Source of the DNA: Streptomyces sp. Ru71 | GTDB lineage: Bacteria; Actinomycetota; Actinomycetes; Streptomycetales; Streptomycetaceae | Direction: 5' to 3' | Assembly: GCF_002920535.1 (NCBI RefSeq) | Contig: NZ_PQSS01000078.1 | Coordinates: 1 to 34,234 of the forward strand | Length of the DNA stretch: 34,234 nt | Shown here: positions 1 to 7,769 of the stretch, piece after piece | Numbering within the stretch: the stretch's first letter is position 1 | Layout: each line of letters opens with the position of its first letter | The notes under the pieces: model-generated | Told to the model about the DNA's origin: nothing | The model's database searches: none | What the model saw: only the letters and a program-made list of their open reading frames with translations | Made by a program: the position numbers and the translations under genes

Positions 1-1
1 G

Positions 2-679
2 GCCGACTTCTTTCCGCGCGCCCTGCCCGCCTGGCGCACCCAGCCCTACGCCCGCTACCCCGCGCAGCGCGTCGTCGACGCTTTCCTGCGCGCCCGGCCC
101 CGGCACCGGCCCGGCAGCCGCTGGCACTACTCGAACTTCGGGGTCGCCGTGCTCGGCCACGCACTGGCCGCGGCGACCGGGACACCGTGGGAGGACCTGA
201 TCGCCACGCACGTCCTGCGTCCGCTCGGCCTGCACGACACGGCGCTGCGGGCGGGCTCCCCGGCGACCGACGCGGTCGGGCACACCAAGGACGGCCGCAC
301 CCCGACCGACGGCTTCGACGCCGGCGGGTTCCAGGCGGCAGGCGCCGTCCGGGGCACCCCGCACGACCTGCTCACGTTCCTGGAGGCCCACCTCCATCCG
401 GACGGCTCACCGCTGCGGGACGCGCTGCGGGCCGTGCGGGTGCCGGTACTGCGCCGCGGTCTGGGCCACCGGCACACGCACACCCTCACCTGGTTCCGGC
501 ATCCGGCCGACGGCGGGCCGATGTACTTCCACAGCGGCGCCACGCTGGGCCAGCAGGCGTTCCTGGGTTTCCGGCCCGACACCGGCACCGCACTGGCGGC
601 CGTGTGCACCCGCCGGTTCCGCGCCGGCGACCCCTTCGTGGCGACGGCGTACGCGCTGCTGGCGGGCGACGGGACCTGA
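2..679 (+). CDS. Serine hydrolase, beta-lactamase / D-alanyl-D-alanine carboxypeptidase family (3' part)
   Basis: This is the C-terminal 225 residues of a class C beta-lactamase-fold serine hydrolase; the gene begins before the window. The open frame runs from base 2. It shows the YSN motif (in HYSNFG, about residue 41 of the visible part), which is the second catalytic motif of the family, and a late HSGATLG segment that takes the place of the KTG/HxG motif. The nucleophile motif SxxK must lie upstream. Such proteins act on peptidoglycan peptides or small esters and amides, so the exact substrate cannot be told. The stop is followed by a strong hairpin and then by a convergent protease gene. 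Confidence 0.8.
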   Translation, partial: ADFFPRALPAWRTQPYARYPAQRVVDAFLRARPRHRPGSRWHYSNFGVAVLGHALAAATGTPWEDLIATHVLRPLGLHDTALRAGSPATDAVGHTKDGRTPTDGFDAGGFQAAGAVRGTPHDLLTFLEAHLHPDGSPLRDALRAVRVPVLRRGLGHRHTHTLTWFRHPADGGPMYFHSGATLGQQAFLGFRPDTGTALAAVCTRRFRAGDPFVATAYALLAGDGT

Positions 680-686
680 CGGGGCG

Positions 687-714
687 CCGGCCCCCGCGAA
701 GGCCGGGGGGCCGG
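687..714. terminator. Bidirectional hairpin terminator
   Basis: A perfect 9-bp GC stem (687-695 with 706-714) encloses a 10-base loop. It lies between the stop codons of two convergent genes (679 and 732). It has no T tract, which is usual for Streptomyces terminators. Confidence 0.65.
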
Positions 715-731
715 ACCGCTTCAGGAGTGGG

Positions 732-2114
732 TCACAGGCGCTGCCACAGCGCCGGGGTGGTCTCCGGTGCCCACGCTCCCTGCGCCTGGTGGGACTGCAG
801 GCACTGGTAGCGCGCGGTGCCGTACGACACCGTGGCCCCGGCCTCGTACACCCGGCCCGTCCGCCAGGCGTCGGCCGCCGTGGTGTCCTGCGGGGTGGGG
901 GCGTTGGTCTGGGCCGTGGCGGTCACCAGGGTCAGGCCCAGGTCCTTCAGCAGCGGGTTGATCGGCTGGAAGTACGTGGTGCCGCCGCTCGTGCAGTCGC
1001 CCGAACCGCCGGAGGTCACGCCCTGCGCCTGCGCACCGGCCACGTACGGGCCGCCCGAGTCACCGGGTTCGCCGCACACGTCGGTCTTGGTCAGGCCGTT
1101 GACGGTGCCCTCCTCGTAGGTGACGGTGGCGTTCTCCTGCTGGATCGTGCCGCAGTGCCAGCCGCTCGTGGTGCCGGACCGGCACACCGACGCCCCCACC
1201 AGCGCCTGGACGGAGCCGGCGACGTCCACCGTCTTGCCCGCCTCGCCGCGCACCTCGGGCGTGGTGGTCCAGCCGCTGACGACGCCGACCCACGCCATGT
1301 CCTTGCCGGGGAACGTGGACGCCTGGAAGGTGCCCTGCTGCACGCTGCTGCCGGCGGCGGTGGTCTTCGAGCCGGCCTTGCCGCAGTGGCCGGCCGTGGC
1401 GAAGCCGTTCTGGGTGTCCTTGGTGACGGAGAAGCCGATCGAGCAGCGGAAGGTGGCGTCGATGTCGTACGCGTCGCCGCCGACGATGTCCGCGAGCGCG
1501 CGGGGCCGTTCGTTGGACACCCGCACGGTGACCTGCTTCGCGGGCACGCCCGCGGCCTTGACCAGGGCGTTCCCCGCCTGGCGGCTGGTGGCCTGGACGA
1601 CGACGCGGTTGGTGCGCACGTCGACGTACCGCACGGGTGTGGTCGCGGCCTTCGCGCGCGAGGCGGCCTTGTCCAGCTTGGTCTTCACGGCCAGCAGGTC
1701 GGTCAGTGACGTGGTGACGACGGCGGCCTTGGCGCCCTGGGCGCGGATGGCGGTGGCGTCGGCGGCGCGCGTGGTGGCCACCGTGAGTTCGGCGGCGGTG
1801 GTGCCCTTGACCCAGGCGCCGGCGAAGTGCGCGCCGAGGGAGTTGCGCAGCCGGCCCGCCCGGGTGCCGGCCTCCGCCTCGTTGACCAGGCGGGCCGTGG
1901 CCTGGGCGGGGGTCAGTTTCAGGTCGCGCTGGAGAGCCTGCAGCATCGCCGCCGAGGGCCGGTCAGCCCCGAGCGTCTGCGCCGCGGTCGGGACGGGACC
2001 GGGTGCGGGCGGGGGCACGGCGGCTCCCGCCGCGGGGTGGACCGCGGCCAGGGCGAGGGCGCCGACCGCCACCAGGGCGGCGCGGCCGGTGCGCGCGGTG
2101 TGTCTGCCGACCAT
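732..2114 (-). CDS. sprC: Streptogrisin C-type secreted serine protease with C-terminal chitin-binding domain
   Basis: Secreted chymotrypsin-fold protease of the alpha-lytic/streptogrisin group (S1E), 460 residues. I place the start at the ATG at 2114, because AAGGAGG lies about 8 bases before it and a signal peptide follows (residues 1 to about 31); the frame stays open further upstream but has no such features. An S1E propeptide spans about 32-207, and the mature enzyme should start near ADIVGGDAY (208). The catalytic triad is His243 (TAGHC), Asp272 (GKDMAW) and Ser353 (GDSGG). After a short linker, residues about 415-460 form a CBM5/12-like chitin-binding module with conserved aromatics (VYEAGATVSYGTARYQCLQ and ALWQRL). 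Length and sequence closely resemble S. griseus streptogrisin C from memory. It is expected to degrade protein on chitin-containing material. Confidence 0.92.
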   Translation of the reverse strand: MVGRHTARTGRAALVAVGALALAAVHPAAGAAVPPPAPGPVPTAAQTLGADRPSAAMLQALQRDLKLTPAQATARLVNEAEAGTRAGRLRNSLGAHFAGAWVKGTTAAELTVATTRAADATAIRAQGAKAAVVTTSLTDLLAVKTKLDKAASRAKAATTPVRYVDVRTNRVVVQATSRQAGNALVKAAGVPAKQVTVRVSNERPRALADIVGGDAYDIDATFRCSIGFSVTKDTQNGFATAGHCGKAGSKTTAAGSSVQQGTFQASTFPGKDMAWVGVVSGWTTTPEVRGEAGKTVDVAGSVQALVGASVCRSGTTSGWHCGTIQQENATVTYEEGTVNGLTKTDVCGEPGDSGGPYVAGAQAQGVTSGGSGDCTSGGTTYFQPINPLLKDLGLTLVTATAQTNAPTPQDTTAADAWRTGRVYEAGATVSYGTARYQCLQSHQAQGAWAPETTPALWQRL

Positions 2115-2493
2115 ACGAGAGGCCTCCTTGGGCTCGGACGAGGGGTACGAGACGTCGGACGTCGTGGAGCCATAGGCCTTGCCGCGATCTCCCCGGCTCA
2201 TGGCACCGGCGGAGGTGTTTCCCGCGATGGGGGACGGATGGGGTGGCAAGTGCAGTAGGCGGGCCCGGCAGGAAGGGAGGCGCCGCCGGCGACTCGTCCG
2301 GACCGGGAGGGCGTGACGTGGACGGCCGGGCTGCGTCCGGAGGTGTACGCGCCGGTGCGGGGGGACCTGAGATGCGGCGGAATCCCCGCTCCGGGCCGCC
2401 CGGCGCGCGTATGGTCCGGTGGACGTGGGTGGATCACGGGGGCGGGTGCGGTCCGCGCCCGGCACGATCCCAGAAGGAGAGGCAGGAGGCACC
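2115..2493. other. Divergent intergenic region (379 bp)
   Basis: This gap separates the streptogrisin C gene from the methyltransferase gene and should hold both promoters. The only element I can point to is a TATGGT hexamer near 2410-2415 on the plus strand, a possible -10, with no convincing -35. The open frames here are GC-rich shadows without ribosome binding sites. Confidence 0.4.
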
Positions 2494-3165
2494 GTGAGCG
2501 AGACCGAGGAACGGCCACCGGCGGCGGTGGTGTTCGACGCGCTGGGCGCGGACTACGAGAAGGCGTTCGCCTCCTCCCCCGCCCATCTGGCGTCCCTGGA
2601 CTGGCTGCTGGGGCATCTGGCGCCGGGCAGCCGCGTGCTGGACGTGGGCAGCGGCACCGGACGGCCGACCGCCGCCGCGCTGACCGCGGCCGGTCATGAC
2701 GTGCTGGGCGTCGACGTCTCCCCGGTCATGGTCTCCCTGGCCGCCCGGCAGGTCCCCGAGGCCCGCTTCCGCCACGCCGACATCCGCGAACTTCCGCTGG
2801 AGGAAGAGTCGTTGGACGCGGTGTGCGTGTACTTCTCGCTGTTGCAGATGTCCCGGCCCGAGCAGCGGGACGTCGTCGGGAAGCTGGCGCGGGCCCTGCG
2901 CCCGGCAGGCAGCATGGTGCTGGCCACGGTGCCCGCGGACGTGGAGGACCTCCCGATCGAGTTCATGGGGCAGCCGGTGCGCGCGACGAGCTTCGGCGCC
3001 GAGGACTTCGCCGCGCTGGCCCGCTCGGCCGGCCTGACCGTCCTGGCCCGCCACCTCAGCGAGTTCACCCCGGCGCACCCGTCCGGCACGCCCGAGCCGC
3101 ATCTGTTCCTGTACTGCCGGCGGGAGGAGGGTCAGGCCCCTACCGGCCGGGACGAGGGCGCCTGA
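2494..3165 (+). CDS. SAM-dependent class I methyltransferase
   Basis: A 223-residue Rossmann-fold methyltransferase of the UbiE/Methyltransf_11/25 type. Motif I is VLDVGSGTGRPTAA (about residues 47-60). The acidic residue after strand 2 lies in LGVDVSPVM, and motif II/III is in FRHADIRELPLEEESLDAV, followed by LRPAGSMVLATVP. The GTG start at 2494 follows AGGAGG (2484-2489); the open frame extends further upstream but lacks a ribosome site there. The substrate cannot be inferred. Its 3' end overlaps the convergent M20 peptidase gene by 34 bp, and no cognate pathway genes adjoin it. Confidence 0.85.
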   Translation: MSETEERPPAAVVFDALGADYEKAFASSPAHLASLDWLLGHLAPGSRVLDVGSGTGRPTAAALTAAGHDVLGVDVSPVMVSLAARQVPEARFRHADIRELPLEEESLDAVCVYFSLLQMSRPEQRDVVGKLARALRPAGSMVLATVPADVEDLPIEFMGQPVRATSFGAEDFAALARSAGLTVLARHLSEFTPAHPSGTPEPHLFLYCRREEGQAPTGRDEGA

Positions 3166-4346
3166 AGGGCGTCGTCCGCGCGGTGCCGCGCCCACGCGGC
3201 CGCGCGCAGGTCCCCGTCCAGCAGGACGTCCGCCGCCGTGCACGCGAGGGCCTGCGCGGCGGCGGTCAGCACCTCGCGGGCCCGTGGTGAGGCGGCCGCG
3301 CGGGCGAACTCGGGGGTGTGGTCGGAGCCGTCGGCATCCATGATCGCGACGAAGGGGTGGATGGCGGGCACCCGGCCGCTGACGTTGCCGATGTCCGACG
3401 AACCCAGCTGGACACCGGGCACGGGCGGAGTGAGGGTGATCCCGGCCCGCGACACGTGCTCCGCGAACCGCTCGGAGAGGACCTCGCAGTCCCGGAAGTG
3501 CTCGTAGCGGACCGTGACGCGCTCCACCTCGGCCCGGGTCCCCGTGGCCCGTGCCACACCCTGCGCGCACTCGTCCAACTGGCCGACAAGGGCGTCGAGT
3601 TGCGTCGTGGTGGCCGCGCGCAGGCCGAAGCGGCCCTCGGCGTACTCGGGGACGATGTTGGTGGCGGTGCCGCCGTGCGTGACGATGCCCTGTACATGGG
3701 AGGCGGGCGGCAGGCGGCGCCCGAGCGCGGACAGCACGTTGAACAGCTCGACCAGCGCGGCGAGCGCGTCGATCCCCTCGGCAGGGTTCCCGGTGGGGTG
3801 GGCCGCGCGGCCGTGGAAGCCGACCCGGTACTGCACCTGCGCGGTCAGCGGGGCGCGGACGAAGTCGTGGACCCCCGGATGGAACATCAGCGCGGCGTCG
3901 ACGTCGTCGAACACCCCGGCCTCCACCTCGACGGCCTTGCCCCCGCCGCCCTCCTCGGCCGGGGTGCCGACCGCCAGCACGCATCCCTGCGCCCCGCCGA
4001 GCACCGCGTGCAGGGCGAGCGCGGCGCCCAGTCCGGCGGCGGCGATCAGGTTGTGGCCGCAGGCGTGGCCGAGGCCGGGCAGGGCGTCGTACTCCAGCGG
4101 CAGCGCCACCGCGGGCCGGCCGCGGCCCGAGCGGGCGGTGAACGCGGTCGGCAGCCCCGCCACCCCCCGCTCCACCACGAGCCCGGCCCGCTCCAGCTCC
4201 CCGCTGAGCAGCTCGGCCGCCCGGTGTTCGGCGAAGGCGTACTCGGGGTCGGCGTGCAGGCGCAGGGCGACGTCCCACAGCGCGTCGGCCCGTGCGGCCA
4301 CCTCGGTGCGCAGGGCGTCGTGGACGCCGTCCGGTGTCACAGTCAC
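3132..4346 (-). CDS. M20-family metal-dependent amidohydrolase/aminoacylase
   Basis: Cytosolic zinc amidohydrolase of the M20 (AbgB / PM20D2-like) family, 404 residues. Visible motifs are LEYDALPGLGHACGHN, carrying the zinc-ligand histidines and Asp, and GTPAEEGGGGK with the catalytic and ligand glutamates. The dimerisation-domain segment FHGRAAHPTGNPAEG follows, and a late HTPEFA segment supplies another likely ligand. The family cleaves N-acyl or dipeptide amide bonds. Start choice is uncertain: GGAAGG (4351-4356) precedes a GTG at 4346 by 4 bases and a second in-frame GTG at 4340 by 10. The neighbouring divergent gene is a basic amino-acid decarboxylase, so a role in amino-acid or amide turnover is possible but unproven. 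Confidence 0.85.
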   Translation of the reverse strand: MTVTPDGVHDALRTEVAARADALWDVALRLHADPEYAFAEHRAAELLSGELERAGLVVERGVAGLPTAFTARSGRGRPAVALPLEYDALPGLGHACGHNLIAAAGLGAALALHAVLGGAQGCVLAVGTPAEEGGGGKAVEVEAGVFDDVDAALMFHPGVHDFVRAPLTAQVQYRVGFHGRAAHPTGNPAEGIDALAALVELFNVLSALGRRLPPASHVQGIVTHGGTATNIVPEYAEGRFGLRAATTTQLDALVGQLDECAQGVARATGTRAEVERVTVRYEHFRDCEVLSERFAEHVSRAGITLTPPVPGVQLGSSDIGNVSGRVPAIHPFVAIMDADGSDHTPEFARAAASPRAREVLTAAAQALACTAADVLLDGDLRAAAWARHRADDALQAPSSRPVGA

Positions 4347-4509
4347 ACGTCCTTCCCCAGGGCAGCGATCGTGGCCGGACGGGTTCCAGGGTCCGCGGCC
4401 CTGACACCCGGCGAGTTTCACCGGCCGTGGCGGTGCAACACGGTGGGTACGGCCGCTCCGCTGCGGCCGTCCGGCCCCCGGCCGGTGATCCGTGCGACCG
4501 GGAGGAACG

Positions 4510-5973
4510 ATGGACCACTCGCGTGCGCCCGTCCTGGAGGCGCTGCAGGAGTTCCGGCGCCGTGGCGACATCGCCTACGGCCCGCCGGGCCACAAGCAGG
4601 GCCGGGGAGCGGACCCGCGGGTGGCGGAGGTCGTGGGGATCGACGTCTTCCGCTCCGACGTGCTCTCCCTCAACGGGCTGGACGACCGCCGCCAGTCGCA
4701 GGGCGTGATCAGCCAGGCGCAGGAGCTGATGGCGGACGCGGTCGGCGCGACGGAGGCGTTCTTCTCCACGTGCGGCAGCTCGCTGTCGGTGAAGACCGCG
4801 ATGCTCGCCGCGGCCGGCCCCGGCGAGAAGCTGCTGATCTCCCGCAACGCGCACAAGTCGGTGGTGGCGGCCGTCGTCGTCAACGGGGTCGAGCCGATCT
4901 GGGTGCACCCGAAGTTCGACGCCGAGCGGCATCTGGCCCATCCGCCGGAGCCGGACGACGTGCGCGCGAAGCTGCGCGAGCACCCGGACGCCAAGGGGAT
5001 GCTGCTGATCACCCCGACCGACTGGGGCTCGTGCGCCGACATCGCGGGCGTGGCGCGGGTCTGCCACGAGTTCGACGTGCCGCTCATCGTGGACGAGGCG
5101 TGGGGCGCTCATCTGCCGTTCCACCCCGAGCTGCCGGCCTGGGGCATGGACGCCGAGGCCGACCTGGTCCTGACCAGCGTGCACAAGATGGGCGGCGCCA
5201 TCGAGCAGAGCTCCGTCTTCCACCTGCAGTACGACCGGATCTCCAGCGAGGCGCTCAAGCAGCGCGAGGACCTGCTGGGCACCACCAGCGCCTCGACGCT
5301 GGTGTTCGCGACCCTGGACGGCTGGCGCCGCCAGATGGTGGAGCAGGGGCACGAGCTGCTGGACGCGGCGCTGCACCGGGCACGGCGGATCCGGGCGGCC
5401 GCCGGCGAGCTGCCGGGGTTGCGGGTCATGGGCGGGGAGATCGTCGAGGAGGGGCTGGCCGCCGCCTTCGACCCGCTCAAGATCGTGATCGATGTCCGCG
5501 GGCTCGGCATCAGCGGCATGCAGGCCACCGAGTGGCTGCGCGCGAACCGGCACGTGGACATGGGCGGCTCCGACACCTGCCGGATCAGCGCCTCGATCAC
5601 GCACGCCGACGACGACACCACCGAGCGGGTCCTGCTGGACGCGCTGCGGGCGCTGGTGGAGAAGGCCGACACCATCGAGCGGCAGCCGTACGTCCGGCTG
5701 CCGGAACCGTCCGCACTGGAACTGGAGCAGGCGATGCTGCCGAGGGAGGCGTTCTTCGCGCCCGTCGAGCACGTACCCGCCGAGCGGGCCGCGGGACGCA
5801 TCAGCGCGGAGATGATCAGCCCGTACCCGCCGGGTGTCCCGGTGATCGCGCCCGGTGAGGTCGTCACCGACGAGGTGCTGGACTATCTGCGCAGCGGCGT
5901 GGAGCACGGGGTGCTCATCCCGGACGCCGCCGACCCGACGGTGCGCACCCTGCGGGTGGTGGCCCGGACATGA
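4510..5973 (+). CDS. Orn/Lys/Arg decarboxylase-family PLP enzyme (fold type I, SpeA-like)
   Basis: Pyridoxal-phosphate decarboxylase of the short Bacillus SpeA-like group, 487 residues, predicted cytosolic. The N-terminal PPGHKQGRG motif and DVLSLNGLDD are family hallmarks. Ser90-Ser91 (TCGSSLS) bind the PLP phosphate, Asp195 (IVDEAWGAH) should pair with the pyridine nitrogen, and Lys226 (SVHKMGGAIEQSS) is the Schiff-base lysine. The C-terminal domain includes MISPYPPGVP, as in other family members. Start: ATG at 4510 with GGAGG at 4501-4505. It would convert arginine, lysine or ornithine to the matching polyamine precursor; the sequence does not tell me which one. Confidence 0.88.
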   Translation: MDHSRAPVLEALQEFRRRGDIAYGPPGHKQGRGADPRVAEVVGIDVFRSDVLSLNGLDDRRQSQGVISQAQELMADAVGATEAFFSTCGSSLSVKTAMLAAAGPGEKLLISRNAHKSVVAAVVVNGVEPIWVHPKFDAERHLAHPPEPDDVRAKLREHPDAKGMLLITPTDWGSCADIAGVARVCHEFDVPLIVDEAWGAHLPFHPELPAWGMDAEADLVLTSVHKMGGAIEQSSVFHLQYDRISSEALKQREDLLGTTSASTLVFATLDGWRRQMVEQGHELLDAALHRARRIRAAAGELPGLRVMGGEIVEEGLAAAFDPLKIVIDVRGLGISGMQATEWLRANRHVDMGGSDTCRISASITHADDDTTERVLLDALRALVEKADTIERQPYVRLPEPSALELEQAMLPREAFFAPVEHVPAERAAGRISAEMISPYPPGVPVIAPGEVVTDEVLDYLRSGVEHGVLIPDAADPTVRTLRVVART

Positions 5974-5976
5974 TCC

Positions 5977-6001
5977 GTGTCGGGGGCCGTGCCCCGGGTA
6001 C
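5977..6001 (+). promoter_or_regulatory. Candidate sigma-B-type stress promoter
   Basis: GTGT (5977-5980), a 15-base spacer and GGGTAC (5996-6001) match the published Streptomyces sigma-B consensus GNNT-N14-16-GGGTAY. It lies just after the decarboxylase stop and about 75 bases before the nucleotidyltransferase start. A second GGGTAC at 6026-6031 has GAGT 17 bases upstream, a poorer spacing. Confidence 0.55.
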
Positions 6002-6076
6002 TTGGAGTCCGCTACAGGGCGCGGCGGGTACGGCTCCGGGCGCCGCGTCCAAGCCGTCGTGCCGGAGGGAGTGGTG

Positions 6077-6751
6077 ATGACGCAGCACGGTGACGACCGG
6101 GCCACCGCCCGCGACACGTCGGGCGCCGCGCTGCGGCTGGCGACGGTGTTGCCGCCGGAGGTCGCGGGCACACAGGAGCTGCCGCGGGACCGCACCCAGG
6201 CGATCCTGGAGGCGGCCAAGCAGGTGGGCGCGCTGCTGAAGCAGAACGGCCACCGGTTCGCCCTGGCCGGCAGCGTCGCCGCGTACGCGCACGGCGCCGG
6301 CACGAATCTGCAGCACGACGCCGACTTCTGCGTCCGCGCCGAGGACGCGGAGGCGGTCGCCGGCACGCTGCGTGAGGGCGGCCTGGAGGTGCTCGTCCCG
6401 CCGGAGGACTGGCTGCTGAAGACGGAGTGCTTCGGCCAGTCGATCGACATCATCTTCGAGCTGGCCCACCGGCCCGTGACGACCGAGATGCTCGACCGGG
6501 CCGAGGAGATGCCGGTCGAGTCGGTGGTCATGCCGGTGCTGTCGGCCACGGACCTGGTGGCCAGCCTGGTCTCCGCGTTCTCCGAGCACTACTGCGACTT
6601 CGGCGCCGTACTGCCCGTCGCGCGTGCCCTGCGCGAGAAGGTCGACTGGGAGCGGGTGCGCGCCGAGTGCGGCCAGGAGCCGATGCCGGCGGCCTTCCTG
6701 TTCCTCCTCGAACGCCTGAACGTGATCGCCCCGTCGAAGGAGCATCCATGA
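6077..6751 (+). CDS. Nucleotidyltransferase (Pol-beta superfamily) of unknown substrate
   Basis: A 224-residue protein with the minimal signature of a Pol-beta-type nucleotidyltransferase. Gly65-Ser66 sits in LAGSVAAYAHG, the first two metal-binding acids are Asp81 and Asp83 (HDADF), and the third carboxylate is Asp124 (SIDIIFE). All catalytic acids are present, so it is probably active. The C-terminal part (about 140-224) is helical. It resembles the AbiEii/aminoglycoside-adenylyltransferase-like group that transfers a nucleotide to a small molecule, RNA or protein, but the target cannot be assigned. Start: ATG 6077, GGAGGGA at 6064-6070; GTGs at 6071 and 6074 are too close to it. First gene of a coupled run behind a sigma-B-like promoter. 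Confidence 0.75.
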   Translation: MTQHGDDRATARDTSGAALRLATVLPPEVAGTQELPRDRTQAILEAAKQVGALLKQNGHRFALAGSVAAYAHGAGTNLQHDADFCVRAEDAEAVAGTLREGGLEVLVPPEDWLLKTECFGQSIDIIFELAHRPVTTEMLDRAEEMPVESVVMPVLSATDLVASLVSAFSEHYCDFGAVLPVARALREKVDWERVRAECGQEPMPAAFLFLLERLNVIAPSKEHP

Positions 6752-6993
6752 GCACCATGGACTACCGCGTCGCCCACCTGCGCGAACGCCTCGCCGAAGG
6801 GACCCTGGCCGAGCTGGGCGTGCAGGTCGTCGTGCACGGGGAGTCGGTCCTGGTGACGGGCACCGTGCCGTCCGCCCACTGCCGCGACGAGGTCGCGCGG
6901 CTGGTGGCCGAGGCGCTGGAGGACCTCACGGTGCACTGCGACCTCGTCGTCGCCGAGGCGTCGTCCCCCGACCAGGCGGAGGAGCTGGCATGA
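6748..6993 (+). CDS. Small BON-like domain protein
   Basis: An 81-residue protein with no signal peptide or membrane segment. The pattern YRVAHLRERLAEG, then VQVVVHGESVLVTGTVPS, then CRDEVARLVAEALEDL and VHCDLVV reproduces the alpha-beta-beta-alpha-beta order of a BON domain, with the typical V-x-G-x-V-x-S turn. BON domains usually bind membranes or partners; a cytosolic single-domain form is less usual. The ATG overlaps the stop of the nucleotidyltransferase (ATGA), with AAGGAG at 6737-6742 inside the upstream gene, and its own stop overlaps the next start. It is thus translationally coupled on both sides and probably works with its neighbours. Confidence 0.7.
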   Translation: MSTMDYRVAHLRERLAEGTLAELGVQVVVHGESVLVTGTVPSAHCRDEVARLVAEALEDLTVHCDLVVAEASSPDQAEELA

Positions 6994-7754
6994 TCCGCAT
7001 CGCAGCCGTCGGAGACATCCACATGGGCCCCGACAGCCAGGGGGTGCTGCGGCCCGCGTTCGACACCCTGTCCGACTGCGCCGACGTGCTTCTGCTGGCC
7101 GGCGACCTGACCCGGCACGGCACGCCGGAGGAGGCCCGGGTGGTGGCGCGGGAGATCGCCGGCCTGGCGGTGCCGGTGGTGGCCGTGCTGGGCAACCACG
7201 ACCACCACGGCGAGCGGCCCGAGGAGGTCACGGCGATCCTGAAGGACGGTGGCGCGCGTGTCCTGGAGGGCGAGGAAACCGTGGTCGACTGCCCGGCCGG
7301 GCGGATCGGCGTGGCCGGCACCAAGGGGTTCGGCGGGGGCTTCGCCGGCCGGAACGCCGGGGAGTTCGGTGAGCCGCTGATGAAGGAGTTCGTGCGCTAC
7401 TCGCGCCGCTGCGCCGACGGACTGCGCTCGGCGCTGGAGCGGCTCGCCGGGCAGGACTGCGCCGTGCGCGTGGCGCTGACCCACTTCTCCCCCGTGCCGG
7501 ACACCCTCGCGGGCGAGCCGCTGGAGATCTATCCCTTCCTGGGCAGCTACATGCTGGCCGAGGCGATCGACGAGGCCGGCGCCGACCTGGCGGTGCACGG
7601 GCACGCGCACGCGGGCACGGAGCACGGGATGACGAGCGGCGGTGTGCGGGTGCGCAACGTCGCCCAGCCGGTGATCGGGCGGGCCTTCCACGTGTACCAC
7701 CTGCCGGAGCCGGACCGGGTGCCGGCCGCCGCGGGGGCACAGCGGGCGCGCTGA
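6990..7754 (+). CDS. Calcineurin-like metallophosphoesterase
   Basis: A 254-residue phosphoesterase with all the metal-binding blocks of the superfamily: GDIHMG (Asp9, His11), LLAGDLT, LGNHDHHG, an isolated His in ALTHFSP, and VHGHAHAG near the C-terminus. It lacks a signal peptide and should act in the cytosol on phosphomonoesters, phosphodiesters or nucleotides. Its start overlaps the BON-like gene by four bases (ATGA). Pairing with a nucleotidyltransferase suggests one enzyme adds and the other removes a nucleotide or phosphate group; that is inference from context only. Confidence 0.85.
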   Translation: MIRIAAVGDIHMGPDSQGVLRPAFDTLSDCADVLLLAGDLTRHGTPEEARVVAREIAGLAVPVVAVLGNHDHHGERPEEVTAILKDGGARVLEGEETVVDCPAGRIGVAGTKGFGGGFAGRNAGEFGEPLMKEFVRYSRRCADGLRSALERLAGQDCAVRVALTHFSPVPDTLAGEPLEIYPFLGSYMLAEAIDEAGADLAVHGHAHAGTEHGMTSGGVRVRNVAQPVIGRAFHVYHLPEPDRVPAAAGAQRAR

Positions 7755-7769
7755 GGCCGGGACGGCCCG

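Noticed and set aside
4445..4450. GGGTAC before the decarboxylase gene as a second sigma-B promoter
   Set aside because: No GNNT element lies 14-16 bases upstream; the nearest GTTT is 26 bases away.
2434..6549. A very long open frame (1371 codons) on the minus strand
   Set aside because: It is a shadow: it runs antisense to the methyltransferase, decarboxylase and nucleotidyltransferase genes and across the M20 gene in a wrong frame, has low-complexity Arg/Gly/Pro/His content and no domain. It results from high GC at third positions.
6077..6993. A MNT/HEPN-type toxin-antitoxin pair
   Set aside because: The transferase is larger than a minimal MNT antitoxin, and the small partner looks like a BON domain with no HEPN R-x4-6-H motif.
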